31,538 bases of DNA, taken from assembly GCA_003354055.1 (NCBI GenBank), contig PIVQ01000017.1, positions 1-31,538 on the forward strand, given 5' to 3'. The DNA is from Desulfobacteraceae bacterium. Lineage in GTDB: Bacteria; Desulfobacterota; Desulfobacteria; Desulfobacterales; Desulfobacteraceae. The notes beneath the pieces were generated by a model that saw nothing but the letters and a program-made list of their open reading frames with translations, was not told the DNA's origin and ran no database searches. Both the position numbers and the translations under genes were made by a program. Shown here in pieces: positions 15,387 through 24,750 of this stretch; within the stretch, counting starts at the first letter, position 1; each line of letters starts with the position of its first letter.

Positions 15387-16924
15387 TGCAGACATACAAA
15401 GCATTAATTTGGATTTTTTGTATTTCGTTATTCGTGACCGGGTGTTCATACTTTGACTCTCCGGGCAAACCTGTCACAGATAATAATACCCAGAGAATGG
15501 AAGAGTTGAAACAAGGAGTTGCCACCAGTTACAATCGTCTGGATACCATTGATATAACCAATGAAAAGTATCTTGGCGGTGGTATTAAAGTAACTCAATC
15601 AAAGGTCCTTGACCTGCCGGCGTTCTTCAAGAAAAAAGTGGTTGTTATTCGAAATCAGGCTTATGATTTTGACAGTGCAATCGCTGAGATTCAGACCCAT
15701 ATCCCTTGCGACATCGATGTCACGCCTAATCACAAACCGGCAAACAACGATAAAATTTCTCTTCAATACCAGGGCACTGTCAAAGGACTCCTTGATAAAA
15801 TCACCTCGTATTACAATCTATACTGGGAATTTGATAACAGCAGCGTATCAATTGCGTACCTGAAGACGGCAAATTATAAAATTTATTCTAATGTGGGCAA
15901 GGTTGCATCCTCTGTTGAGATGAACAACTCCAGTACATCAAATGCCGGGGGCTCCAGTGGGGTCAGCCAATCCACGTCCGAGGGTAAAGGTATACAAAGC
16001 GCAAGTATTGTATCTGATGTGGATATCTGGAAAGATATTGAAGATGATTTAAAGAAGCTCATCTCAGAAGACGGATCCGTCACCGCCAATCAGGTTGCAG
16101 GTTTTGTGACGGTTTCAGATACCCCATGGATCCATAAGGCGGTTAAAACCTATGTGGCTAACCTCAATAATGAACTATCCAGGCAGGCTGCAATTGTTGT
16201 TAAGGTCTTTAACCTGGAAATTGATGATTCTTCAGACCACGGTTTTGATGCCAATGCGGTTTTTACCAGTCTGAAAGAGGATTATACCCTTAGTCTTAAA
16301 ACGATTGGGGATTCGGTTGCTTCTGCCTCCAGTGCCCTTTCTTCGGGCGTTCTCAGTGGCGCTGTCCTAGAGTCTGCAACGGGTAAGCTCGGTCAGTTTC
16401 AAGGCTCCGCATTCATGCTTGAAGCATTAAAAAGTCATGGCAAGGTTTCTCTTGTAACAACCGCCTCAGGTATCAGCCTCAATAATCAGGATATGCCGAT
16501 CCAGAATGTGACAAATACAGGCTATGTTGCAGAATCATCGGTGACCACAAGCGGTGATACGTCAACCAACTCAATCACCCCGGGCAATATCACAACCGGT
16601 TTTTCCATGATCGTGACCCCTCACATCCTGGATAATAACAAAATTCTTCTGCAGTATTCAGTGTCATTCTCCAGTTCCCCTGTTTTAAAAGAATTTACAT
16701 CCGGAGACAGCACCATTCAGACACCGGATTACTCAAGCAGATCCTTTACACAGAGAGTGGCCCTGGAATCGGGCAACACACTCTTGCTTGCAGGATTTGA
16801 AACACAATCCAATACTGATGAGAATACAACCAAACTATGGGGTCTTGAGAAAAAAGGAGAAAGCACCCGCTCCATGATCGTGATTTCCATCACGGTAAAT
16901 CGGGTTGAAGGGGCAAGATCCTAA
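15386..16924 (+). CDS. pilN: PilN-type secretin lipoprotein
   Basis: The outer-membrane pore for the thin pilus. Residues 1-20 are a lipoprotein signal with lipobox VTGC (Cys20). An N-terminal domain (about 70-170, DFDSAIAEIQTHIPCDIDV) resembles the small domains before secretin pores. A Ser/Gly-rich linker (about 175-205) is followed by the C-terminal secretin domain, with AGFVTVSDTPWIHKAVKTYV, SLVTTASGISLNNQDMPIQN, TTGFSMIVTPHILDNNKILL and SGNTLLLAGFETQ. The length of 512 suits R64 PilN and BfpB-type secretins. It shares one base with both neighbouring genes (TGATG and TAATG), so translation of the operon is probably coupled. Confidence 0.88.
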   Translation: MQTYKALIWIFCISLFVTGCSYFDSPGKPVTDNNTQRMEELKQGVATSYNRLDTIDITNEKYLGGGIKVTQSKVLDLPAFFKKKVVVIRNQAYDFDSAIAEIQTHIPCDIDVTPNHKPANNDKISLQYQGTVKGLLDKITSYYNLYWEFDNSSVSIAYLKTANYKIYSNVGKVASSVEMNNSSTSNAGGSSGVSQSTSEGKGIQSASIVSDVDIWKDIEDDLKKLISEDGSVTANQVAGFVTVSDTPWIHKAVKTYVANLNNELSRQAAIVVKVFNLEIDDSSDHGFDANAVFTSLKEDYTLSLKTIGDSVASASSALSSGVLSGAVLESATGKLGQFQGSAFMLEALKSHGKVSLVTTASGISLNNQDMPIQNVTNTGYVAESSVTTSGDTSTNSITPGNITTGFSMIVTPHILDNNKILLQYSVSFSSSPVLKEFTSGDSTIQTPDYSSRSFTQRVALESGNTLLLAGFETQSNTDENTTKLWGLEKKGESTRSMIVISITVNRVEGARS

Positions 16925-18192
16925 TGCAGTCTTTTGTAATTAACAACACAGAATGGCTGACCAATGTCTGGTGGCAGGATCTTGAAAACAAAGCCAAACG
17001 AAAGGCATTAAAAGAGGCAAGGAAAAAACCACTTCAGCTGAAGAAAGCGCGTTATGATGCGTTTTGTCTGATTGAATCCACGCCTGGTTTTCAGGCCGGT
17101 TATATAGAAACGGATAAAGACAGTACCCAGGAAACCCAGAAGGCGCTTGCCTCCTTGTTTGCCGCACAGTTTGACAATTGCGCTGTTCGACTTGTTTTTG
17201 ATACCGGGGACTGGGTCTGTGCCATTGAAGATGGCCATGTCGTTATAGACAGTGACTTTTTTGGTGACCCGCAAGAAGCGAATGAAACATATAATGAGTT
17301 TTTTCATATAAGAGAATGGGATAAAGTGATTGATAAAAACAATCACGAAGATTCCATAGCTTATATTGCGCAGTTAAGCCAAGACATTCAAGATCTTCCA
17401 GAAGTGATTCCTTTAAGGCAAGAAATAAATAAAAAGCTGGTCACCAGAATACTGGTAGGCATTTTGTGTTTTGCAGCTGTCTTGTTCTCAGTTACTGCCT
17501 ATTTGGATCATCAAAAAGAAAAACAAGCACAGGAGCTAGCCCTTAAACGCCAGGAGACTTTAAGGCAACTTGCTGCCAAGGAAGAGCAAAAACAAAAAAG
17601 TCTGTCCCAGTTTGAAAAGGTATGGGAAAAAGAGCCATTACCCATTGAGGTCTATAAGAGATGTCTTGCAGAAATGCAAACCTTTCCCCTGGTTGAAAAG
17701 GGGTGGCTCCTAAATCAACTTTTTTGCGACCGCATCCGGGTAAAAGCGGATTGGAAGCGTCTTGGCTATGGCAAATTCAATGATTTGCCGGCCAATGCTG
17801 TTTTTGATGTAATAAATCCTGAGGCAAAAACGGCTACCTCCGAATGGAAACGTAAATTGGATATCCAGGCCAGACAGACCGGCATCACACTTTTGAAAAA
17901 AACTGAAGGAGCTGCAAGCCTGTATCAGTTTGCAAAGGATAACAGGTTTACAATATCTGCAACCTGGCCCATGCCTGAAACACGTACCATACCTGCAAAG
18001 AATCGCAGTGAAAAACCCAAAAAAATTATCAGTCCATACCATAAATGCATTTGGACTTTAACCGCTAAATCACAGCCAGACAGCAGGCGTATCAATGTCT
18101 TATCTAACATTCCGGGCAACATGATCAAGGATATTGTTCATGATTATCAAAAAGAAGAATGGATAATTCAAGGAGAGTTTTATGTCCAATAA
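16924..18192 (+). CDS. pilO: PilO-type pilus accessory protein
   Basis: 422 residues, close to R64 PilO. The N-terminal cytoplasmic part (1-170) holds TPGFQAGYIETD and RLVFDTGDWVCAIEDGHVVI, typical of this family. One membrane helix lies at about 178-198 (ILVGILCFAAVLFSVTAYL), followed by a Lys/Glu/Gln-rich coiled coil (200-235) and a periplasmic C-terminal domain. PilO-type proteins form part of the inner-membrane alignment complex of type IVb pili. Its start overlaps the pilN stop, and its end overlaps pilP by 11 bases. Confidence 0.82.
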   Translation: MQSFVINNTEWLTNVWWQDLENKAKRKALKEARKKPLQLKKARYDAFCLIESTPGFQAGYIETDKDSTQETQKALASLFAAQFDNCAVRLVFDTGDWVCAIEDGHVVIDSDFFGDPQEANETYNEFFHIREWDKVIDKNNHEDSIAYIAQLSQDIQDLPEVIPLRQEINKKLVTRILVGILCFAAVLFSVTAYLDHQKEKQAQELALKRQETLRQLAAKEEQKQKSLSQFEKVWEKEPLPIEVYKRCLAEMQTFPLVEKGWLLNQLFCDRIRVKADWKRLGYGKFNDLPANAVFDVINPEAKTATSEWKRKLDIQARQTGITLLKKTEGAASLYQFAKDNRFTISATWPMPETRTIPAKNRSEKPKKIISPYHKCIWTLTAKSQPDSRRINVLSNIPGNMIKDIVHDYQKEEWIIQGEFYVQ

Positions 18193-18853
18193 AAGTATCA
18201 TAACCATGGCAATGGTTCTTATGTTTGTGATGGTCAACCCAAGTTATGGATTATCTGATAATCTTGAAAAAATGAATATGGATGATCTAACCAAGTTTGA
18301 GCTTCGCTTGAAAAAAGTTTTAACCATCCGGAAACTTGAAGCTGATATTACAAATGCTTTGAAAAAAAGCGACAAACAAAAAACACCTGACAAGTCAAAA
18401 GGTGTTTTAGGGGGTGACTCTACCGCCTTTGCCCCAACCAACATTCTTCAGAAAGCAGACCCCGTACCCATGCCGGTACTGCCCAAATCGGTTGAACCAA
18501 AGGTATCAACACCGGTTCCTGTAAAGAGAAAGTATAAACTAAAATCTTTGCCTAAAATTGTGTCCATTAAAGGGACCGTGGACTTGCTTTATGCCCAACT
18601 TGAGGTTGGCAATAGTGGGACTATCAATGTGAAAAAAGGTGATAAAATTTTGGACAACGTCTATACGGTCTCATCCATTGATTTCACCGGTGTCACGGTA
18701 AAGGATAAAAAAGGAAAAACCCGGCCACTGTCGTTTAAACCGTTTGAACACGTGACTCGTCCGACCGACAACGCGGCTGACACCACACAATCCCAAAGAC
18801 GGTCTAATCAGATCGGCGAAGATTCAACCCATATGCCTCCGCTTCCTAATTAA
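18182..18853 (+). CDS. pilP: PilP-type pilus protein
   Basis: The ATG at 18182 lies inside the end of pilO, with AAGGAGAG upstream. A signal peptide (MVLMFVMVNPSYG) is followed by a helical stretch (FELRLKKVLTIRKLEADI) resembling the LxxLExExxLLKA start of PilP proteins, then a Pro/Lys linker. The C-terminal beta domain has LPKIVSIKGTVDLLYAQLEV and KKGDKILDNVYTVSSIDFTG. At 223 residues it is longer than R64 PilP (about 150). It probably works with PilO in the periplasm to join the inner-membrane machine to the secretin. Confidence 0.75.
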   Translation: MSNKSIITMAMVLMFVMVNPSYGLSDNLEKMNMDDLTKFELRLKKVLTIRKLEADITNALKKSDKQKTPDKSKGVLGGDSTAFAPTNILQKADPVPMPVLPKSVEPKVSTPVPVKRKYKLKSLPKIVSIKGTVDLLYAQLEVGNSGTINVKKGDKILDNVYTVSSIDFTGVTVKDKKGKTRPLSFKPFEHVTRPTDNAADTTQSQRRSNQIGEDSTHMPPLPN

Positions 18854-18865
18854 AAGGAGATTAGA

Positions 18866-20458
18866 ATGAATACAACGGCCCAAAAAAACAATGGTAAAAA
18901 TGGCGTTAACGGCAAACAAGCAATCCTGCAGAAGGTGCAGAAAGTTAAGATGCCTAAAGAGCTTGAGAAATATGTAATTATCGATCAGGTCAATAAGATT
19001 GCCTACTGCGTAAAAGAGGTTGATAAAAGTATTACCAAGGTTTTTCGCAATCACGTCTCCATGCTCAAACAATTGGAGGTAATCAGTGGTTACAAATTTG
19101 CCTCGGCCGAAAAATTTTCTGTACTGAAAAGTAAAATTTTAAAATCAAATGAGCAGTTGAACTCAGATATGCAGCAAATGATTGTGAATATATTTAAAGA
19201 TGCTGCAAAAAAAAGTGCCACCGATGTACATATTGTAGATTATGGAACCCACGGAGAAGTTTTGTTCAGGATAAATAAAGAATTGAGATCCTTTACAAGT
19301 CTGCCTGAAAAGGTCCCTGCGCAATTATTTAATGCTGTATATACATCAATGACTGACATTGCAGAGCCCACATACAAACCCAAGCAACCCCAGAAGGCCA
19401 GAATAAAAGATAAGAAGTTTCTACCTGACAATGTGCATAGTATCCGTGTGGGATCTAGCCCTGAGGTTGACGGCGCTTTTATGGTGTTCAGGCTTTTAAA
19501 GAAGACAAAGCCAATCCCATTTGAGGAGATAGGATACTCTAAAGATTTGGGTCAGCAAAATCTTATCAGGCTTATGCAAAAGCGTCCTAAGGGGATAATC
19601 GTTATTGCCGGCCCAACCGGATCCGGGAAAAGCACAAGCTTATTTCATCTTTTGATGGGAATGAAAAAAGAGAACCCTCACGATAATTTTATTACTGTTG
19701 AAGATCCTCCAGAATATCCCATGTCCGGCATCCGGCAGATACCCGTAATGGTAGATGCTAATGCAACAAATGAAGACCGCTGCCATGCTTATAATAAGGT
19801 GCTAGATTCCCTGCTCAGGCTTGATCCGGATATCCTTATGGCCGGAGAGATAAGGGATAAGGCCACAGCTGAGTTAGCGGTTCAACAAGCCATGACCGGT
19901 CATAAAGTCTGGGCAACGATTCATGCGAACAATCCGTTTAACATCATTACACGACTGGTAAGAAGACTTGAAAGCCAAAACGCGCTGCAGGAGATCGCAG
20001 ATGTAAATATTATAAATGGTCTTGTCTATCAGGAGCTTGTGCAAACTCTTTGTCCTCACTGTAAATTGAATTTGAATGAAAATTTAAATCAAGTGGGTAC
20101 AGGACTATTAACAAGGATTTCAAATCATATCCCCATTGGGAAGAAGGTTTCCATTAAAGGGCCGGGTTGTGAAAAATGTGATCATACAGGCGTTTCCGGT
20201 ATGACTTTGCTTGCCGAAGTTGTGTGTCCTGATCATCAAATTATGGAACATATCTTAAAAGATGGTATTGGTTCAGCCCGGCGTTACTGGCTGGAGAAAG
20301 ATGGTAAATCAATAATACATCATGCGATTGAAAAGGTTTCCATGGGGGTTCTTGATCCTGTTATGGCAGAAAAGGTGGTGGGTCCATTAACCTTAGATAA
20401 AGCATTTGAAGACAAAATTTTGAAGAGGGATGAAGTCGATGTACTCGTCCAATCCTAA
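18866..20458 (+). CDS. pilQ: PilQ-type pilus assembly ATPase
   Basis: A GspE/PilB-superfamily hexameric ATPase that drives pilus extension, named PilQ in R64-type systems. Walker A GPTGSGKS is at 249-256, the Asp box VEDPPEYP near 278-285, Walker B DILMAGEIRD at 322-331 and the His box ATIHANNP at 350-357. A tetracysteine zinc site (CPHC at 396-399, CEKC at 435-438) is typical of assembly rather than retraction ATPases. The N-terminal 100 residues are helical and basic. AAAGGAG precedes the ATG. The end overlaps pilR by 20 bases. Confidence 0.92.
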   Translation: MNTTAQKNNGKNGVNGKQAILQKVQKVKMPKELEKYVIIDQVNKIAYCVKEVDKSITKVFRNHVSMLKQLEVISGYKFASAEKFSVLKSKILKSNEQLNSDMQQMIVNIFKDAAKKSATDVHIVDYGTHGEVLFRINKELRSFTSLPEKVPAQLFNAVYTSMTDIAEPTYKPKQPQKARIKDKKFLPDNVHSIRVGSSPEVDGAFMVFRLLKKTKPIPFEEIGYSKDLGQQNLIRLMQKRPKGIIVIAGPTGSGKSTSLFHLLMGMKKENPHDNFITVEDPPEYPMSGIRQIPVMVDANATNEDRCHAYNKVLDSLLRLDPDILMAGEIRDKATAELAVQQAMTGHKVWATIHANNPFNIITRLVRRLESQNALQEIADVNIINGLVYQELVQTLCPHCKLNLNENLNQVGTGLLTRISNHIPIGKKVSIKGPGCEKCDHTGVSGMTLLAEVVCPDHQIMEHILKDGIGSARRYWLEKDGKSIIHHAIEKVSMGVLDPVMAEKVVGPLTLDKAFEDKILKRDEVDVLVQS

Positions 20459-21572
20459 AATAGAGCGTATTGTCACCCAGCTTTCCGGGCTTATATCTGC
20501 CGATTCGGGCTTTGCGATTTGGTTTGCCAAAAAAACTTTTGGAACCAAACAAAGGATTCGTTTATACCGCAAACTCAGCGCCCTTGAAAAGAACGGAGTT
20601 AAACTTAATGACGCCATCAGAGAACTAAAACAAAGGGCAGATAAAAGAAGCAAAACCGAAGCTATGGCCATTGTGCTGCATCATGTACTCACCGGACTTG
20701 AGAACGGTAAAACGCTTGCCGACACACTGTCCCCTTTTATACCCGTAACAGAGACAATGGTTATTCAGGCTGGTGAGGATTCCGGCGCCCTGGGTAAGTC
20801 ATTGTCACATTGTGTAGAAATCATTTATGCGGCCCAAGGAATGGTGGCGGCAGTGGTTCAAGCCATCACATATCCTCTGATTTTAATTATAATGTTGTTC
20901 TGTCTTATTTTCTTTGTAGGTGGTTTTGCGATTCCAAAGTTAGCCATGCTTGTGGACCCGGAGACCTGGGCCGGATCTGCCAGGATGCTTTATTTCATTT
21001 ATAAGATCACTCAGGGTACAATGATATATGTCCTGATATTTGCTGTAATCGCAGGCATAGCATTTGTCACATGGACTTTTCCACGATGGACCGGTCGCTT
21101 AAGGGTGTATTTTGATTTAATCCCTCCCTGGTCCATTTATCGTTTGGTGACAGGCAGTGGATGGCTTTTATCCTTCTCTGCTTTGATCAACGCAGGGGTG
21201 GGTGTACTGGATGCTGTTCAGCAAATCAATGCCACAGTGGCAAATCAAAATAAATGGTTGTCCGAACGTATGGAGGCTTACGCTTTTCAGATAGAAAAAG
21301 GCTTGAACCCAGGTGAAGCGCTTGCTGCGACAGGCCTTGGTTTTCCTGATAGGGAAATCATCGATGATCTTACAATATATGCTTCCTTACCGGATTTTGA
21401 AAACGTTTTAGCCAGAATGGGGATTGAACAGATAAATGAAATCGTGGCGTCGGTTGAGTCAATTGCCAAACTGGTGAACGCGATTTTGATTATTCTTATT
21501 GGGATGATTCCTCTTGGGATAATTATTGGAACCTATTCTGTAGCTGGTTCAATAGGTCAGAACGCTTATTGA
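20439..21572 (+). CDS. pilR: PilR-type inner-membrane platform protein
   Basis: A GspF/PilC-family platform protein on which the ATPases act. Two similar cytoplasmic helical domains carry family patterns, TLADTLSPFIPVTETMVIQA with GEDSGALGKSL in the first and EKGLNPGEALAATGLGFPDR in the second. Three membrane regions are visible: ITYPLILIIMLFCLIFFVGG, TMIYVLIFAVIAGIAFVTW and a C-terminal LVNAILIILIGMIPLGIII. I use the ATG at 20439 because AAGAGGG lies about 10 bases upstream; the ATG at 20430 is too close. The length is 377. Confidence 0.88.
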   Translation: MYSSNPKIERIVTQLSGLISADSGFAIWFAKKTFGTKQRIRLYRKLSALEKNGVKLNDAIRELKQRADKRSKTEAMAIVLHHVLTGLENGKTLADTLSPFIPVTETMVIQAGEDSGALGKSLSHCVEIIYAAQGMVAAVVQAITYPLILIIMLFCLIFFVGGFAIPKLAMLVDPETWAGSARMLYFIYKITQGTMIYVLIFAVIAGIAFVTWTFPRWTGRLRVYFDLIPPWSIYRLVTGSGWLLSFSALINAGVGVLDAVQQINATVANQNKWLSERMEAYAFQIEKGLNPGEALAATGLGFPDREIIDDLTIYASLPDFENVLARMGIEQINEIVASVESIAKLVNAILIILIGMIPLGIIIGTYSVAGSIGQNAY

Positions 21573-21601
21573 TCTTTTATTATATAAGGAGAATGAAAAA
21601 A

Positions 21602-22159
21602 ATGAAAAAAAGCCAAATTGTTAAGGACGCCGTAAGGCTGATTAAAGACAACTCGGGGGTGAGTATTATAGAGTTGGTACTTGTTTGCGCAGGCGTTTTG
21701 ATTTTGCTCAGTATGGCTGCTGCATACAGTGCAGATTTTTTTAACAGCAGCAGGCTTATAACCTCTCAACAGGCTCTGCTCGCAATCCAGTCAAATACAA
21801 AATCAAGTTTTAAAAGCCAGGGGCATTACGCCGGACTGAACAATATTGTTGCCGATAATCTGGGTATTTTCCCGGAGGGAATGGTCAGTGGCAGTTCAAC
21901 AACACTGGTTGTTGAAAATGAGTACAATGGAACCGTCACCCTCAGCGTAAGTACATCTAGCAACCTTTTACAGGAGCAAGTTTGGACAGCCGTTTCCATG
22001 GAAGACTGTATGAAATTGGGTTTGTTTTCTCCTTATTTGTGGGTGTCTGTTGATATAAATAGTACCAGTATCGATCCAACATCAGATGCTGCCATGACAG
22101 CTGTCAATGCGGCCTGTAACGCAACCGGCGGCAACACCATCACCTTTACTTCAAATTAA
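21602..22159 (+). CDS. pilS: PilS-type major type IVb prepilin
   Basis: The probable thin-pilus subunit. The start at 21602 is 10 bases after AAGGAG; in-frame ATGs at 21593 and 21569 fit less well. A 19-residue basic leader ends DNSG and would be cut by prepilin peptidase before VSIIELVLVC, giving Val1 and Glu5 in the mature protein. A long leader and a first residue other than Phe are typical of type IVb pilins. The hydrophobic helix runs on to LLSMAAAYSADFF. The globular domain has two cysteines near the end (MEDCMKLG and VNAACNATGG), the usual pilin disulfide loop. No prepilin peptidase gene is in the window. Confidence 0.87.
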   Translation: MKKSQIVKDAVRLIKDNSGVSIIELVLVCAGVLILLSMAAAYSADFFNSSRLITSQQALLAIQSNTKSSFKSQGHYAGLNNIVADNLGIFPEGMVSGSSTTLVVENEYNGTVTLSVSTSSNLLQEQVWTAVSMEDCMKLGLFSPYLWVSVDINSTSIDPTSDAAMTAVNAACNATGGNTITFTSN

Positions 22160-22169
22160 CAGTGATCAA

Positions 22170-23138
22170 ATGACCCCTAAAAGAACCCTTACAGAACTTG
22201 ATTTTTCAGATCTTCTGATTGAGCAAAACGGGTGCTATTTGAAAAATCTTGCCGGGGCACCAAAGGCTTTGACACCTGTTGAAGATGATTTGCAGACAGA
22301 TGTTGACAGGATAAAAACAGCCCTTGAAAGCCGGGAATCCAGTGTTAAGGAATTTGCCTTAACCCATGACAAAATTACTTACAGGGTCTCAAAAACAGAG
22401 ACGATACAAGGGATCCTGTATGTTATGCGGAAAGGCAGACCGGAAATACCGGATATTGGCTCCCTTGGGTTGCCAAGTTATCTGATCAATAAATTGCTGA
22501 GTCCATCACGTAAAAACGGCCTCATTTTAATTGCAGGGCAGATGGGATCCGGCAAGACTCTTACAGCCTGTTCCTTTCTGAAGGCCTGGCTTGAAAAATA
22601 CGGGGGGCATGCCATTGCACTGGAAGATCCTCCGGAACTCCCTCTGCAGGAACAATGTGTCGAGAACGGCAGGTGTTATCAGATAGATATCTCAAACAGG
22701 CGTATGGCCAATGAAATCGTTAATACGTTAAGACGTGCTGCAGACTTAATTTTTTTGGGGGAACTGCGGGATGAAGATGCCATCAGTGAATCACTTCGGG
22801 CCTCAATAAACGGTCATTTGATTCTTGCCACCATCCATGCCGCCGGCATCAGGGATGCCTTGCAGAAAATGAGTATTATGGGGTCAAAATTGGACGGGCC
22901 TGCGACCTTGCCCACCTTGTCCAGAGGAATTGAAGCGGTGATTTACCAGGAGCTTGACCCTATTAGAAAACGGTTAAGTGTACGGTTTCTTTTTGCTGAA
23001 GGCGTAAGATCCAGTGAAGCCCAAGGGATCCGTGCCATGATTCGTGAAGGTAATATTGACCAGTTAGGCAGGGTTATCGATAGCCAGAAGACTCAGATGA
23101 GAAATGATGGCATTTTAAAAAGGAGGGCTGAAAAATAA
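22170..23138 (+). CDS. pilT: PilT-type retraction ATPase
   Basis: A second GspE-superfamily ATPase. Counted from the chosen start, Walker A GQMGSGKT is at 123-130, the Asp box ALEDPPELP near 149-157, Walker B DLIFLGELRD at 192-201 and the His box ATIHA at 220-224. It lacks the zinc tetracysteine and has a GIRAMIREGNIDQL stretch matching the PilT hallmark (AIRNLIRE type). It should therefore power pilus retraction. The name here means the retraction ATPase and not the lytic transglycosylase called PilT in R64. The ATG at 22170 is 11 bases after the pilS stop with no clear ribosome binding site; an ATG at 22107 inside pilS is possible. Confidence 0.82.
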   Translation: MTPKRTLTELDFSDLLIEQNGCYLKNLAGAPKALTPVEDDLQTDVDRIKTALESRESSVKEFALTHDKITYRVSKTETIQGILYVMRKGRPEIPDIGSLGLPSYLINKLLSPSRKNGLILIAGQMGSGKTLTACSFLKAWLEKYGGHAIALEDPPELPLQEQCVENGRCYQIDISNRRMANEIVNTLRRAADLIFLGELRDEDAISESLRASINGHLILATIHAAGIRDALQKMSIMGSKLDGPATLPTLSRGIEAVIYQELDPIRKRLSVRFLFAEGVRSSEAQGIRAMIREGNIDQLGRVIDSQKTQMRNDGILKRRAEK

Positions 23139-23570
23139 ATGTGGGCATATGTAATTGTAATCTTTTTTGCTTGTATTTCTTTTGCATTATCACCTCCTGT
23201 CCGCTCATTTAAACATGACACCCAGGATATGGCCGTTTTTGCTTCAAATTTTATTCGTTACCAGAATGGAGCGGTTGCCTTTTTTGCAGACAACCCTGGT
23301 ACCACCGGAGTGATCCCGGACGGGTCCCTGGATCTTATGCCAGGGTATAATGCCATGGGCTCCTGGCAGAATCAGGTCTCAGGAGGAATTTTATACATCT
23401 ATGTTGAAGACGGTCAGAGAATGGTGCACCAGGTTGTCAAACAACTTTGCAATACCAGACGAGTTGGACTGAACAGAGCCGGTAGACTGCTGTCTCCTTT
23501 GTATGGAGATCTTGGTCTCGCATTACCGGCATTTATACCGGAGGGAAGTCTTATTGCAATCTCATCCTAA
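23139..23570 (+). CDS. pilM: PilM-type pilus protein
   Basis: 143 residues, the size of R64 PilM (about 145). An N-terminal membrane helix or signal (YVIVIFFACISFALS) is followed by a stretch that fits the family, DMAVFASNFIRYQNGAVAFF. Later come NAMGSWQNQVSGGILYIYVE and a helical and hydrophobic end. PilM of R64 is an envelope protein required for the thin pilus, with an unclear exact task. The ATG follows the upstream stop directly; AAGGAGG lies 13 bases before it. In R64 pilM precedes pilN, so the gene has moved. Confidence 0.75.
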   Translation: MWAYVIVIFFACISFALSPPVRSFKHDTQDMAVFASNFIRYQNGAVAFFADNPGTTGVIPDGSLDLMPGYNAMGSWQNQVSGGILYIYVEDGQRMVHQVVKQLCNTRRVGLNRAGRLLSPLYGDLGLALPAFIPEGSLIAISS

Positions 23571-24732
23571 AATACAAAATGAAAAAGGGTTTACCTTGAT
23601 CGAACTGATCATTGTGATTGCAGGAATGAGCATTATGATGCCGATGCTTTTTTCTTTTGCCAATATGGCCCTGGATCGACTTGCCGAAAAAACAGTCGGT
23701 GATCATCTGGCAAGAGTATCAGAGTCTGTCAGTGAATACGTACTGGCAAATTATTCAACTTTAGAAACTGCTGCAACAGCTGCTGTTGCAACGACCATCC
23801 CCTTTGCCACTTTAATTGCGGACGGTCACTTGCCGACGACTTTCAGATCCACTAATGGGTGGAATCAGACATATCAGATCTATGTTATAGAACCTACTGC
23901 CGGCAACCTCCAAGCCATAGTCCTTACAACTGGGGGGCGGGACCAGAGTATTTCTGCCGAGGGGTTTGCCGACAGAATGGTACCCCTTGCCGCAATAAAT
24001 GCCGGTGCAATCGGCGGTTATGTCCCCACCGGTAATCTACCGGGTGAGTCCAATGCTCAACTGATGGGCGCCATGGGAGGGTGGACCTTTACATTTGCAG
24101 GAACCAACATACCAAACCCCGGCTCAGGTCACCTGGGATCAATGATGTATTTTGACAGTTCTGATGTCAACGCAAATGACTACCTTCACAGGGTTGCTGT
24201 TCCTGGAGCTCCGGAGCTCAATGCCATGACCGTAAATCTGGATATGGATGGATTTACCATAGAGATGGGGGGGGATGGTGAGGTCGGCGGCGGTGATACC
24301 GAAGGTGTTGGCCGTATTAACTTTGAAGACCTGGCAGAAGGTGCATATGCATGTGCTGGGGATGACGATACCAGAGGGAGCTTATTTTTTAATGATGATC
24401 AAGGCCTTTTTATTTGCCGGCAGGGTGAATTATTCAGGCTAAATGATACCGGCAACACCGGATCATTTCAGGGAGCAGGAATTGTGTCCCATGGCAGTAT
24501 TGTAAATCAACCGACTTGCCCGGCAAGCCTGCCTACACCCCAAATATTTTTTGCCCCGGCTATTTTTTCAGATGACAATAACTTTTACCCCCTCCAGGCT
24601 GTACAGGCGTGGGCAACAGATAATGGTAACGGTACATGGACCGCCAATTTAAGAGTAATGGCAAGCGGTGCTTGGATGAACCCAAGTTCTGTTTATGGAC
24701 GTAAACTGGCCCTTGTCAGTTGTGGGCTTTAA
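23554..24732 (+). CDS. pilV: PilV-type tip pilin (shufflon-protein family)
   Basis: A minor pilin and adhesin at the pilus tip; in R64 it selects the recipient cell and its C-terminus is switched by inversion. I place the start at a TTG at 23554 with GGAGG nine bases upstream; other frame openings lie deep in pilM and lack such a site. The leader ends NEKG before FTLIELIIVIAG (Phe1, Glu5). The shufflon-protein constant region is recognised by NGWNQTYQIYVIEP, AELNAMTVNLDMDG-like text and the GLFICRQG pattern. The end, QPTCPASLPTPQIFFAP to GRKLALVSCGL, resembles switchable PilV ends. No second end is fused here; one is stranded at 1395-1475. Confidence 0.88.
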   Translation: MQSHPKIQNEKGFTLIELIIVIAGMSIMMPMLFSFANMALDRLAEKTVGDHLARVSESVSEYVLANYSTLETAATAAVATTIPFATLIADGHLPTTFRSTNGWNQTYQIYVIEPTAGNLQAIVLTTGGRDQSISAEGFADRMVPLAAINAGAIGGYVPTGNLPGESNAQLMGAMGGWTFTFAGTNIPNPGSGHLGSMMYFDSSDVNANDYLHRVAVPGAPELNAMTVNLDMDGFTIEMGGDGEVGGGDTEGVGRINFEDLAEGAYACAGDDDTRGSLFFNDDQGLFICRQGELFRLNDTGNTGSFQGAGIVSHGSIVNQPTCPASLPTPQIFFAPAIFSDDNNFYPLQAVQAWATDNGNGTWTANLRVMASGAWMNPSSVYGRKLALVSCGL

Positions 24733-24750
24733 AAAAAAGGAACTTAATAG

